Assembly: GCA_050943935.1 (NCBI GenBank)
Contig: JBMNQC010000003.1
Coordinates: 147,802 to 211,801 of the forward strand
Length of the DNA: 64,000 bases
Direction: 5' to 3'
Source of the DNA: Heteroscillospira sp050943935
GTDB taxonomy: Bacteria; Bacillota; Clostridia; Oscillospirales; Oscillospiraceae
Numbering within the stretch: the first letter of the stretch is position 1; every line of letters begins with the position of its first letter. Shown one piece after another: positions 17,089 through 25,561 of the stretch. The translations under genes and the position numbers were made by a program. The notes under the pieces are model-generated. The model worked only from the letters and a program-made list of their open reading frames with translations, had not been told where the DNA came from and did no database searches.

Positions 17089-18006
17089 ATGGATATTAGT
17101 ACTTATGAACATATCATCGAGATTTCCCGCCAGGGCAGCATAGCGAAGGCGGCCGACAATTTGTTTATGTCCCGCTCCTCTCTCAGCCGCCAGCTCATTG
17201 CCGCGGAGGAAGAGTTCGGCGCGGAGATATTCAAGCGCATCTCCAACCGGCTTGTGCTCACCCATCCCGGATGCATTTTCATGGAAATGGCCATAAAAAT
17301 AGTAGAAGAGTACCAGCACGCCAAAATGCAGATAGATGATATAACGGGCGGATACAGCGGACGGCTGCAAATAGGCCTGCCGCCCAGCCGCAGCCGCGTT
17401 ATCTTACCTTATATAATTAAAAAATTCAGCAGCATTTACCCCAACATCTGTATAGAAGGCTCCTTTTTAGACAGCGCTGATGCAATAGCCAGCCTCACGG
17501 CCGGATATACCGACATGGCAATACTGTCCGCGCGCTACATAACCCCAGAGCTTGTGGCCGAGCCTTTGTGTCAGGACGAATATGTTTTGCTGGTCAACAA
17601 AGACCACCCCCTGGCCAAGCGGGCGGGAACAGATAAAAACGGGCGGCGGAAGAGCTTCGACCTGCGCTGGTTCAAGGACGACCTCTTCGGCTTCGATTCC
17701 CAGAACTCCTCCGCCCGAAAAATTTGTGAGGACTTGTTCAACTCCTGCCGCATGGAGCCCCGGCTTATTTTAGACAACTGCCGCTATGACCTGCTGATGG
17801 AGCTGGTCTCCAAGGGCTGCTGTATTTCCATCGCTCTGGACACCTTTATGGACTATTACGATAATCTGGTGGCCTTCTCTTTCCCGCAGCCTATTTACAA
17901 CACTCTTGTAGTGGTGCGCCGGAAGGGCTATACCTTCAGCAAGCCCGAGCAGACCTTTGTGGATATTGTGAAGGAATACTACAGCCAGCACAAAAGCCGT
18001 AATTAA
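17089..18006 (+). CDS. LysR family transcriptional regulator
   Basis: 305 aa. The N-terminal winged helix-turn-helix (about 5-62, GSIAKAADNLFMSRSSLSRQL) is followed by a periplasmic-binding-protein-like effector domain from about residue 90. It is transcribed away from tctCBA, the classic arrangement for a LysR activator of the adjacent operon. The effector is probably the imported carboxylate or a breakdown product (inference). Confidence 0.93.
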   Translation: MDISTYEHIIEISRQGSIAKAADNLFMSRSSLSRQLIAAEEEFGAEIFKRISNRLVLTHPGCIFMEMAIKIVEEYQHAKMQIDDITGGYSGRLQIGLPPSRSRVILPYIIKKFSSIYPNICIEGSFLDSADAIASLTAGYTDMAILSARYITPELVAEPLCQDEYVLLVNKDHPLAKRAGTDKNGRRKSFDLRWFKDDLFGFDSQNSSARKICEDLFNSCRMEPRLILDNCRYDLLMELVSKGCCISIALDTFMDYYDNLVAFSFPQPIYNTLVVVRRKGYTFSKPEQTFVDIVKEYYSQHKSRN

Positions 18007-18014
18007 ACGTATCC

Positions 18015-18048
18015 TCCCCCGTCCGCCAAATCGGCGCGGGGGATTTTT
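18015..18048 (+). terminator. Terminator of the LysR gene
   Basis: TCCCCCG ... CGGGGGA stem (18015-18043) followed by T5. Confidence 0.8.
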
Positions 18049-18068
18049 AATTCCCGCATATATAGAAA

Positions 18069-18097
18069 CACGGGGGAGCCGCTATGGCTCCCCCGTG
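18069..18097 (-). terminator. Terminator of the TRAP/formamidase operon
   Basis: CACGGGGGAGCC (18069-18080) and GGCTCCCCCGTG (18086-18097) form a 12-bp GC stem just after the nitrilase-family gene, with a short T-rich stretch on the minus strand. Confidence 0.75.
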
Positions 18098-18105
18098 CAG
18101 GCGTA

Positions 18106-18903
18106 TTATTTGTAAATATATGTTTCGGGCCGGCGGTCTTCAAAAACCGCTACAGTATGCCTCATCTCGTCCACCAATTTTAAATCCAGCGTTGCTATGA
18201 TGGTATCCTCTCCGTGTTCGCCGCCTGCCGCCAGAGCGTGTCCGTATGGGTCAAACACACAGCAGTTTCCGCCCAGCACGAAGCCGTCGTTTTCTCCGGT
18301 GCGGTTGCAGCCCACAACAAAGGCCTGGCTTTCTATTGCCCGTGCCTTTAGAAGTGAATTCCAGTGGTCAATCCGCTTTAGCGGCCATGCCGCAACATAG
18401 AACAGGATTTTAGCGCCTTCCACAGCTAACGGACGGCTGATTTCCGGGAAACGTAAATCATAGCATATAAGATACCCTACATCAACCCCTTCAATGGTAA
18501 ATGTGTGCGGCGCCTGCTTTCCTTCGATAAAATGATACTGCTCGTTCATGCTGGAGGCAAGATGGACCTTGTCGTATTTGTAAATACAATTGCCATTGCG
18601 GTCGAATGCAAGAGCGGTATTGCTGATTCCATCTGTTTGCTTGACTGCAACACTTCCGCCAATTATATTTACCCGGTATTTTTTTGCCAGCTCGGAGAAA
18701 AACAATTTTGTCTCTTTGGAATTTTCCGTATCCGCAATATCCGGCAAAATATCATAGGCATATGCTGTTTTCCAGAGTTCGGGGAAGGCCAGGATATCCG
18801 GGGCGTACTCTTTCATAACGCGCTCCGTCCAGGAGCTCACCTTATTAAGATTAGCCTCTATTTCACCGGCCACCACCTGCATTTGGTATATTGCTACCTT
18901 CAT
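18106..18903 (-). CDS. Nitrilase superfamily carbon-nitrogen hydrolase
   Basis: 265-aa amidase of the omega-amidase/Nit-like group. The Glu-Lys-Cys triad is visible: E42 in FPELWKT, K112 in YDKVHL and C147 in YLICYDLRFPE. It hydrolyses a C-N bond, probably an amide of a small carboxylate. It overlaps the formamidase gene by 4 nt, so the two are translationally coupled and likely act on the same compound class. Confidence 0.9.
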   Translation of the reverse strand: MKVAIYQMQVVAGEIEANLNKVSSWTERVMKEYAPDILAFPELWKTAYAYDILPDIADTENSKETKLFFSELAKKYRVNIIGGSVAVKQTDGISNTALAFDRNGNCIYKYDKVHLASSMNEQYHFIEGKQAPHTFTIEGVDVGYLICYDLRFPEISRPLAVEGAKILFYVAAWPLKRIDHWNSLLKARAIESQAFVVGCNRTGENDGFVLGGNCCVFDPYGHALAAGGEHGEDTIIATLDLKLVDEMRHTVAVFEDRRPETYIYK

Positions 18904-19826
18904 ATGTACTTCCTTTCCGCAGACTGGAACATAGGCAAATATTTATGCGGAATAGAGACCGACGCCACGGAAAACATATCGGTATCAAATCCCTGGCAAA
19001 TTCCAGCATCACATATTGCAGTAAGCAGCGACAGAGCGGCCGTTCTGGAATACCCGCCGTAACGCTCGAGAAGCTCCAGCATGGAGGAAGAAGCAGTCTC
19101 TAATGCCTCCTGCAATTGCGGCGCGCTTCCAATTGTAATGACGGTGTTCTGAGTGCATACCACAGGTCCGGTAACCCGGATGTCTGCAACGCAGGCAACA
19201 CTCAGCTCTACTGTTGCGCCAATTTCAATTCCGGTGCCCATAAGCTCGCCGGAGCCCATGGATGCATGTACGTCTCCAACGCCTATAGCGCCGCCGCAAA
19301 TCTGTGCAGGCAGGTAAAGCGCAGCTCCGGGCTCCAGCTGGCGGCAATCCATATTGCCTCCATGCTTTCCCGCAAAGCCTGTTGCCGCCGCGTCCAGCGG
19401 AGTCACGCCAAGCGTGCCTATATGGGGCCGTATCGGCAATGCGATTCCACATTCAAGCCGTATCTCTTCCCCCTGAATCTCGGCGAAAACAACCTGGTCT
19501 TTATCCACAAATTGTTTGCAGATACCCATGTCGGTCTTTTGCAGGACAAAGCCGCGCGTCTCCAAATCTATTCTGTGAATATCGATACGTACAGTATCTC
19601 CGGCATTAACGCCTTTCACAGCAACAGGCCCGGTGCATGGATTGGTTTTAGGCTGAGCCGAATTCCAGTCCGGTGCTGTTGTAAGCAGCTGGTCATGGCG
19701 CTGTAGACGGCCTCCCCGGCAGTCGTAGGTTTCTACCTTAAAGCGTTCCCCCTGCTCTACCGTTAGTTTACATTCCAAGCCTTTTTCAAATGAGTAAAAG
19801 CTGTTTTCCCTGGACAGAATTTTCAT
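18900..19826 (-). CDS. Acetamidase/formamidase family protein
   Basis: 308-aa FmdA/AmdA-type amidase that releases ammonia from short amides. The Asp/His-containing family core (about 150-200, with GGNMDCRQL and GVGDVHASMGSGE) is intact. It follows dctM by 10 nt and overlaps the nitrilase gene, so the operon couples TRAP uptake to two amide-cleaving enzymes. Confidence 0.9.
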   Translation of the reverse strand: MKILSRENSFYSFEKGLECKLTVEQGERFKVETYDCRGGRLQRHDQLLTTAPDWNSAQPKTNPCTGPVAVKGVNAGDTVRIDIHRIDLETRGFVLQKTDMGICKQFVDKDQVVFAEIQGEEIRLECGIALPIRPHIGTLGVTPLDAAATGFAGKHGGNMDCRQLEPGAALYLPAQICGGAIGVGDVHASMGSGELMGTGIEIGATVELSVACVADIRVTGPVVCTQNTVITIGSAPQLQEALETASSSMLELLERYGGYSRTAALSLLTAICDAGICQGFDTDMFSVASVSIPHKYLPMFQSAERKYI

Positions 19827-19836
19827 CTATTACTCC

Positions 19837-21117
19837 TCACTTGGACAACAGACGTATCATAAACAATGAGACATCCGGTACAAAGGTTATGATAAGTAAT
19901 GTGAAAATCATCATCAGCAAAAACGGCCAGAGGTATTTCAGCACTTTTTCCAAGGATGTTTCAGCCAGCTGCGCGCCGATAAACAGAGTGGTTCCAAGGG
20001 GAGGCGTTACAAAGCCTATTGCCAGTCCGCATACCAAAACAAGGCCGAAATGCACGGGGTCCATTCCAAACATTTTTACTACCGGCAGGAAAATTGGCGT
20101 CAAAATAATGATTGCAGACAGCGTCTCAAAGAAGCACCCGACTATAAGGAGTACTGCTATAATCAGCAGCAGAATTACAGTAGGGTCGTTGCTGAGACTG
20201 AGCATGGCGTTGGCAATCGTGGTGGGTATCTTCTGTATGGTGAGCAGCTGACCGAAAGCAGAAGATATTCCGTTGATTATCAGGGTAGTGCCGGTCATCA
20301 GGCACGCATCAATCAGAGAATCCATCAGCGTGCGGAAATTAATCTGACGGTAAACCACAATGCCTATTATCAGCGCATATACACAGGCTATTACCGCTGA
20401 TTCAGTTGGAGTGAAAACGCCGCTGTAAATGCCGCCCAGTATTATTACCGGAACCAGTATCGCCCATTTGGCATCCCAGAGAGAAATCAGCACCCGCTTG
20501 AAGGAAAATTTGTTTTCGTCCCTGGGGATATGCATTCTTTTTGCCATTATATAGCACATTATCATCAGGCCCACACCAATCAGGACACCGGGCACAATTC
20601 CTGCAATGAACATATCCGCTACAGAAACGCCGGAGGCAACTCCGTAAATAACAAAAGGAATACTGGGCGGGATGATGATTCCGATGGTACCGGCGCAGGA
20701 GGTAATGGCAGCTGCCAATTCGCTCTTATATCCGCCTTTCTTCATTGCCGGAACCATGAGGGAGCCAATTGCGGCTGTTGTACCGGGAGCGGAGCCTGAG
20801 ATTGCGCCAAAAAACATACACGAAAGGGTGGTGATGAATCCAAGGCCGCCGGTAATCCAGCCAACCAGGGATTTGGCAAATTCCACCAGCTTGTGGGCTG
20901 TTCCTCCGTTTACCATCAGCGTGCCGCAGAGCATATAAAAGGGCAGTCCCATAAGAGCAAATGAGTCAACCGCAGTAAAGCAGTTCTGTGCGGCCATGAT
21001 AAGCGGCAGTCCCTGATAAAGCAGACCCGCAATAACGGCGAGGCCTATGGATATGGCTATGGGAACGCTGGAGAAAAGGAATATCGCCATTGTTCCAAAA
21101 AGAACCAGCATTGACAT
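19837..21117 (-). CDS. dctM: TRAP transporter large permease DctM
   Basis: 426 aa with about 12 membrane segments, normal for DctM. It has the conserved GSAPGTTAAIGSLMVPAM region and the C-terminal TPPLGTTLFIGAQLA. It imports a carboxylate with sodium, together with DctP and DctQ. Its ATG shares one base with the dctQ stop codon. Confidence 0.94.
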   Translation of the reverse strand: MSMLVLFGTMAIFLFSSVPIAISIGLAVIAGLLYQGLPLIMAAQNCFTAVDSFALMGLPFYMLCGTLMVNGGTAHKLVEFAKSLVGWITGGLGFITTLSCMFFGAISGSAPGTTAAIGSLMVPAMKKGGYKSELAAAITSCAGTIGIIIPPSIPFVIYGVASGVSVADMFIAGIVPGVLIGVGLMIMCYIMAKRMHIPRDENKFSFKRVLISLWDAKWAILVPVIILGGIYSGVFTPTESAVIACVYALIIGIVVYRQINFRTLMDSLIDACLMTGTTLIINGISSAFGQLLTIQKIPTTIANAMLSLSNDPTVILLLIIAVLLIVGCFFETLSAIIILTPIFLPVVKMFGMDPVHFGLVLVCGLAIGFVTPPLGTTLFIGAQLAETSLEKVLKYLWPFLLMMIFTLLIITFVPDVSLFMIRLLSK

Positions 21118-21626
21118 CAGCGCTCACCCTCCTTCTCTCCCGGACGCAAATGCTCTTTGATGATAAAATAAATATTCTGAACTGCGCGAACTCCCAGCAG
21201 CGTAATTCCCACCGGAACCGACAGGTATGGAATCCACATAGGCACCCGCATTGCAGGAGAAAGCTGTCCTGTCTGTTGAACCTTAATTACCATTTGCGTA
21301 GCGTTAATGCTGAATATTGCCGCAAATATTGCCATCATTATCAGTGCAAACAAGTCAAATATCCATTGCTTGTCCGCGGGGGCGAGCTCTTTAAAGCAGG
21401 TTATGCGCAGGTGACGCATACGTTTGGTTGCATAGGCCGCGGCTATCCACACCATCCACACAAAGATATATCGGGCACATTCCTCCGACCAGCTCAGAGA
21501 GCTTTCCAGCACATAGCGCCAGATCACCTGCATTGTGCAAATGATGAGCATTGCCATCAGCATGAAGCTGAGGAGAATTTCTTCAATTTCATAGCCATGG
21601 AATTGCTCTTTTAATCGTTTAAACAT
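21117..21626 (-). CDS. dctQ: TRAP transporter small permease DctQ
   Basis: 169 aa with four membrane segments. It has the family's WSEECARYIFVWMVWIAAA motif in the second helix pair. It lies between dctP and dctM in the usual order. Confidence 0.92.
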   Translation of the reverse strand: MFKRLKEQFHGYEIEEILLSFMLMAMLIICTMQVIWRYVLESSLSWSEECARYIFVWMVWIAAAYATKRMRHLRITCFKELAPADKQWIFDLFALIMMAIFAAIFSINATQMVIKVQQTGQLSPAMRVPMWIPYLSVPVGITLLGVRAVQNIYFIIKEHLRPGEKEGER

Positions 21627-21650
21627 AGTAGTTTCCTTTCGGAATGGGGG

Positions 21651-22715
21651 TTAACCCTTTACTGCCGCAAGGACTGCGTCAACCAGTTCGGCGCCGATCT
21701 CGGCTTTGTGGTTATCGTAGATTGGAGCGCACATATCGCGGAACATCTGAAGCTCTTCGGCTGTGAGCTCATTGACTTCCGATGTTTTCTTTATCTCTTC
21801 CAGAGCTGCCTGGTCATAGTCCTTGGCATACTCGCGCTGGGCCTTCTGGCGGACAAGCTCGCCCTCCATCAGAATTTCCTGCAGGTCTGCGGGCAGGCTG
21901 TCCCAGAAAGCGGTGCTGATGACGTCCAGCTGAGGCATATAGATATGGCCTGTCAGAGAGATGTAGGGCTGAACCTCATTGAACTTATAGCTGTGTATAT
22001 TGGCTATGGGGTTCTCCTGGCCGTCAACGGTCTTCTGCTGCAGAGCAGTAAAAACCTCGCTGATGGACATGGGAGTGGGGTTTGCACCGAGAAGCTGGAA
22101 CATTTCGATATGAATGGGATTTTCCATAGTACGCAGCTTCATGCCCTTAAGGTCATCGGGGGTGTGAATGGGGTGCTTGGAATTGGAAATGTGGCGCAGG
22201 CCGGAAACGCCGAAAGTGAGAGCGCGGAAGCCCTCTGCCTCCTCGTTTATCTGGTCGAGAATCTGCTGCCCTATTTCGCTGTCCAAAACCTTGTACGCCT
22301 CCTCGTCATTGGCAAAAAGGAAGGGCAGGTCAAACAGTCCGCAGGTTTTGCAGGAGGAGAACGAGGCGGTGGTTGCGTTGCACATTTCAAGGGTTCCCAG
22401 CTGACAGGCTTCGATAAGCTGGCGGTCACCGCCAAGCTGGCCATTGGGATACAGGTCAAGAATCAAACGGCCGTTGCTCTCTTTCTGGATATATTCCTTC
22501 ATATCAAGGAGAGCTTTGTTTGTATAATGCTCTTCAGGCTGTGCATGTCCGTATTTGATGGTATAAACCGTATTGTCGGCTTCCGGCGCTTTACTCTCTG
22601 GGGCGCTTGTGCCGGGCGCGGCGGAAGGAGACTCTTTTTGAGCACCGCAGGCGGTAATTACAAGCAGGGAACATACCGCCAACAGAAATGCCAACACTCT
22701 TCTGAATTTCTTCAT
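21651..22715 (-). CDS. dctP: TRAP transporter solute-binding lipoprotein DctP
   Basis: 354-aa extracytoplasmic receptor. The signal peptide has its lipobox Cys at residue 23 (VITAC), followed by a short linker. The DctP fold has the conserved Arg region LKGMKLRTMENPIH, where the carboxylate of the ligand is held. It is first in the operon and divergent from a PucR-type regulator. Confidence 0.93.
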   Translation of the reverse strand: MKKFRRVLAFLLAVCSLLVITACGAQKESPSAAPGTSAPESKAPEADNTVYTIKYGHAQPEEHYTNKALLDMKEYIQKESNGRLILDLYPNGQLGGDRQLIEACQLGTLEMCNATTASFSSCKTCGLFDLPFLFANDEEAYKVLDSEIGQQILDQINEEAEGFRALTFGVSGLRHISNSKHPIHTPDDLKGMKLRTMENPIHIEMFQLLGANPTPMSISEVFTALQQKTVDGQENPIANIHSYKFNEVQPYISLTGHIYMPQLDVISTAFWDSLPADLQEILMEGELVRQKAQREYAKDYDQAALEEIKKTSEVNELTAEELQMFRDMCAPIYDNHKAEIGAELVDAVLAAVKG

Positions 22716-22861
22716 TTTTCTTTCCTCCGTTTTTTATTTTTACCGGGTAATTCCCACAAAAACTAACCCAGCTTTGATTTTAGTATATTCTGTGATAGAT
22801 CGATATTGCAACAGAAGATTCCATGTAAAAATGTGAAATTTGCTTTAAAAATTTTTATAAA

Positions 22862-22906
22862 ACAGCATTTTGCTGTAATAATTTGTTGTATATCTTTTAT
22901 ACAACA
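22862..22906. promoter_or_regulatory. Two palindromes in the dctP/PucR-gene divergent region
   Basis: ACAGCA-TTT-TGCTGT (22862-22876) and TGTTGTATA-5 nt-TATACAACA (22884-22906) lie in the AT-rich 290-bp spacer between the divergent genes. They are candidate binding sites for the PucR-type protein or another regulator. Confidence 0.5.
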
Positions 22907-22933
22907 GCATTATTTATATATTATCGAGAAATA

Positions 22934-22962
22934 TTGACATTTTATTGATAATTTGCTATTTA
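22934..22962 (+). promoter_or_regulatory. Possible promoter of the PucR-type gene
   Basis: TTGACA (22934-22939), 17-nt spacer, weak -10 TATTTA (22957-22962), 44 nt before the start codon. Confidence 0.45.
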
Positions 22963-23005
22963 TATACTAAAAGAGGCACAAATACTGCGAGAGGGGCTGC
23001 CTGAT

Positions 23006-24241
23006 ATGAAGGACATTAACATAAAGGAACAGCTAAAAAAATCCGTCACTCGCTACAGCAATCTGCTGCAGACTGAAGTGATACTGTTAAACGGAGATGG
23101 AACGGTATTTTTGCCATCCGGCAGCGGCTCATCAAACAGCACCTTTTTCCCTCTGCCCCTGGACCAGTGTATAGACCAGCCTATACAGCTGAAAAGCAAA
23201 CACGATTACAGCTTAGCGCCGTATTACTATTGTCTGCCTGTGATTGTAAACGAAAGCCCGCGTTATTTTGTGGCGGTGAGCGGTTTTGACGCCGCCCGCA
23301 TTTCACGCGAGTGCGCCTTGGTTGCCACCGGTATTTCCGAAATGCTTTGCCAAATGGAGATAATGTCCTCAAGCTATTCTCCTCCGGTATATAGGGACCC
23401 ACAGGCGCAGCTGGTTGAGAGCATTTGCCAGAACTATCCGCCGGCACAAATTATAACCCTGCTTCACACTCTGAAAATAGAGCCCATCATGCTGCGTGCC
23501 GTCATATGTATTGAGTTTTCATTCAACTCTCCCAATTACTTTGAAAGATTGGGGACCATGGAATATGAAATACTGCGCGACAATACATATCATGAGATAT
23601 TGAAATATGTGCGGGAGCACGCATATTTTAACAGGCACGATATTAGTGCAATCGCCAACAAAGACGAACTTGTCGTCATCAAATCTTTTCCCGTAAGCTC
23701 CAATATCCCCAAAGCCTATCGCACAATAGATACTATATGCAACCATTTGCTTGAAGAACTCTCTCAATTCGGCATATTTCAAATCCACCTGGCTCACGGC
23801 AATCTGACTGCCGATTGCTCGGAGCTGCACAAAAGCTATTCAGATGCAAAGCTCTTTTTAAAAATCGGAAAGCAGCAGCATCCGGATATCAAATACTATA
23901 ACGCCGGCAATCTGATGCTGGACTTAATATGCAACAATATTCACCCCCAAATATCGGCAAAAGTAATTCAGCCAATGTTAACCGCGCTTCAGAACGAAAG
24001 CGGCGACATACAAAACAGCTTGCTTCAATGCGCGGAAGCAATGGTAGACAGCTGCATGAGTTATTCCTCCGCATCCCACCGGCTTATGCTTCACAGGAAC
24101 ACGCTTCATACACGGCTTGAGCGCTTTTGTGAAATAACAGGGCTGGACCCTATCCACAATTTTTATGACGCCGTAGCCGTAAAGCTGGCAGCAATTTCAT
24201 TGCGCCACAAGGAAAGCGGCCGCTATATTGAGGAGGGCTGA
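23006..24241 (+). CDS. PucR/CdaR-type transcriptional regulator
   Basis: 411 aa. The C-terminus has the PucR-type helix-turn-helix (about 350-400, LMLHRNTLHTRLERFCEITGL pattern). The N-terminal two-thirds is a sensory region (GAF/GGDEF-like by analogy, not recognised in detail). It is divergent from the TRAP/amidase operon and 1 nt ahead of the methyltransferase-like gene, so it probably senses the imported compound and controls both. Confidence 0.85.
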   Translation: MKDINIKEQLKKSVTRYSNLLQTEVILLNGDGTVFLPSGSGSSNSTFFPLPLDQCIDQPIQLKSKHDYSLAPYYYCLPVIVNESPRYFVAVSGFDAARISRECALVATGISEMLCQMEIMSSSYSPPVYRDPQAQLVESICQNYPPAQIITLLHTLKIEPIMLRAVICIEFSFNSPNYFERLGTMEYEILRDNTYHEILKYVREHAYFNRHDISAIANKDELVVIKSFPVSSNIPKAYRTIDTICNHLLEELSQFGIFQIHLAHGNLTADCSELHKSYSDAKLFLKIGKQQHPDIKYYNAGNLMLDLICNNIHPQISAKVIQPMLTALQNESGDIQNSLLQCAEAMVDSCMSYSSASHRLMLHRNTLHTRLERFCEITGLDPIHNFYDAVAVKLAAISLRHKESGRYIEEG

Positions 24242-24242
24242 T

Positions 24243-25265
24243 ATGTCGAACAAAATGTCGCCAAAAGAACGGGTTTTCTCCGCTTTATCCGGCCATGAGG
24301 TTGACTGCATCCCCGTTATCAATTCTTCTACCGGAATAAATATTACCTGCATGGAACGCTCCGGAGCATTTTTCCCGGAAGCTTATTATTCGGCGCCCAA
24401 AATTGCAGCATTGGCAGAGACGGGACATACTATAATTGGCTTTGATTCCATCACGCCTTATTTCTCTGCGCATCTGGAGGCCATATCACTGGGCTGTGAA
24501 GTGCAGTGGGGAGATGCCTATCATGTTCCGCTTATAACCAAGCGCGCATTCAGAAATCCGGAAGAGTTTTCTCCTCCAGACACTTTTCCAAACCGCCCGC
24601 CGTGCTCCGCACTTCTTAAAGCAATACAGATGCTCAAGAAGAAACACGGAAGCACGGTCCCCATTATCGGCAAGGTAATCGGCCCCTGGAGTCTGGCGCA
24701 TTTCTTATACGGCATAGAGGATCTCTTGATGGACTGCATTTTGGAGCCTCAAAAAATCCACACTCTGCTGCGGCAATTAAACGAATGTGCAGTAAAATTT
24801 GCGGAAGCGCAATTTGATGCCGGCGCGGATATTGTCACCTGGATTGAGCACGCAAGTTCCGATTACTTCACCCCCAAAGTGTATCAGGACTTTTTATTGC
24901 CGCTGCATAAAAACGCAACATCCCGTCTGGGACGGCACGGCCCGCTGATCTGGACAATTTTTGGAGATGTGGCGGACCGCTTTGAGCTGCTGGCTCAATC
25001 CGGCTTCCCTGTGTTAAATATCCTGCCAAGCAACGACATTCCCGCAGCAAGAGCGGTCATAGGCAGCCGAATGACGGTTATCGGCACAATCAACAACCCG
25101 GATGTTCTTACCGGCGGCAGTACCATGGATGTGCGCCGGGCAGTTTTTCACAGCATAAACAGCGGAAGCAAAATTATTGCTCCCGAGGCCGCTATCTCCA
25201 CAAAAACGCCAACTTCAAATCTGATAGAGCTGGTACGCGCGGCACATAACTATAAATATATCTGA
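24243..25265 (+). CDS. Uroporphyrinogen-decarboxylase-fold, MtaA-like protein with altered zinc site
   Basis: 340-aa member of the UroD/MtaA/CmuA superfamily (KERVFSALSGHEVDCIPV start; TIM barrel). MtaA-type methyltransferases hold zinc with a His-x-Cys in an HICG-like motif plus a later Cys in a PGC-like motif. Here the matching places read IWTIFG (about 236-241) and APEAAI (about 313-318), so the zinc ligands are missing. It may bind a corrinoid or another ligand without methyl transfer, or be a decarboxylase-like relative. It starts 1 nt after the regulator stop, with GGAGG inside the upstream gene. Confidence 0.75.
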   Translation: MSNKMSPKERVFSALSGHEVDCIPVINSSTGINITCMERSGAFFPEAYYSAPKIAALAETGHTIIGFDSITPYFSAHLEAISLGCEVQWGDAYHVPLITKRAFRNPEEFSPPDTFPNRPPCSALLKAIQMLKKKHGSTVPIIGKVIGPWSLAHFLYGIEDLLMDCILEPQKIHTLLRQLNECAVKFAEAQFDAGADIVTWIEHASSDYFTPKVYQDFLLPLHKNATSRLGRHGPLIWTIFGDVADRFELLAQSGFPVLNILPSNDIPAARAVIGSRMTVIGTINNPDVLTGGSTMDVRRAVFHSINSGSKIIAPEAAISTKTPTSNLIELVRAAHNYKYI

Positions 25266-25287
25266 CAGCTCTTGTGTTCTTATAAAA

Positions 25288-25323
25288 AGCAGGCCCCTGA
25301 TTTAAAAAATCGGAGGCCTGCTC
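25288..25323 (+). terminator. Terminator after the MtaA-like gene
   Basis: GCAGGCC / GGCCTGC with an inner CTGATTT/AAATCGG-like extension, followed by a T-rich stretch (CTCGCCTTTT). Confidence 0.7.
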
Positions 25324-25475
25324 GCCTTTTAAACGCCGGTTGGCGCCCGCTGTTTCTGTCCTGTGAGCGTGTATTTTCCATACAGCAAAATCGCCCCTGA
25401 CAGGTCGGGATTTCAAAAGAGCAAAAGTGGATATATATACCAAAAATATCTGTGAAAAAATGGGCAAAAATGCTG

Positions 25476-25504
25476 TAGATATATCTCGGTTGTAATTGTA
25501 TAAT
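25476..25504 (+). promoter_or_regulatory. Promoter of the YfcC-peptidase cluster
   Basis: TAGATA (25476-25481), 17-nt spacer, TATAAT (25499-25504), 57 nt before the start of the carrier gene. Confidence 0.5.
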
Positions 25505-25561
25505 GAAGTAATTGAGTAAAGTGCGAGAACTTTTGCTCAGAGAGAAGAATGGAGGATATTT

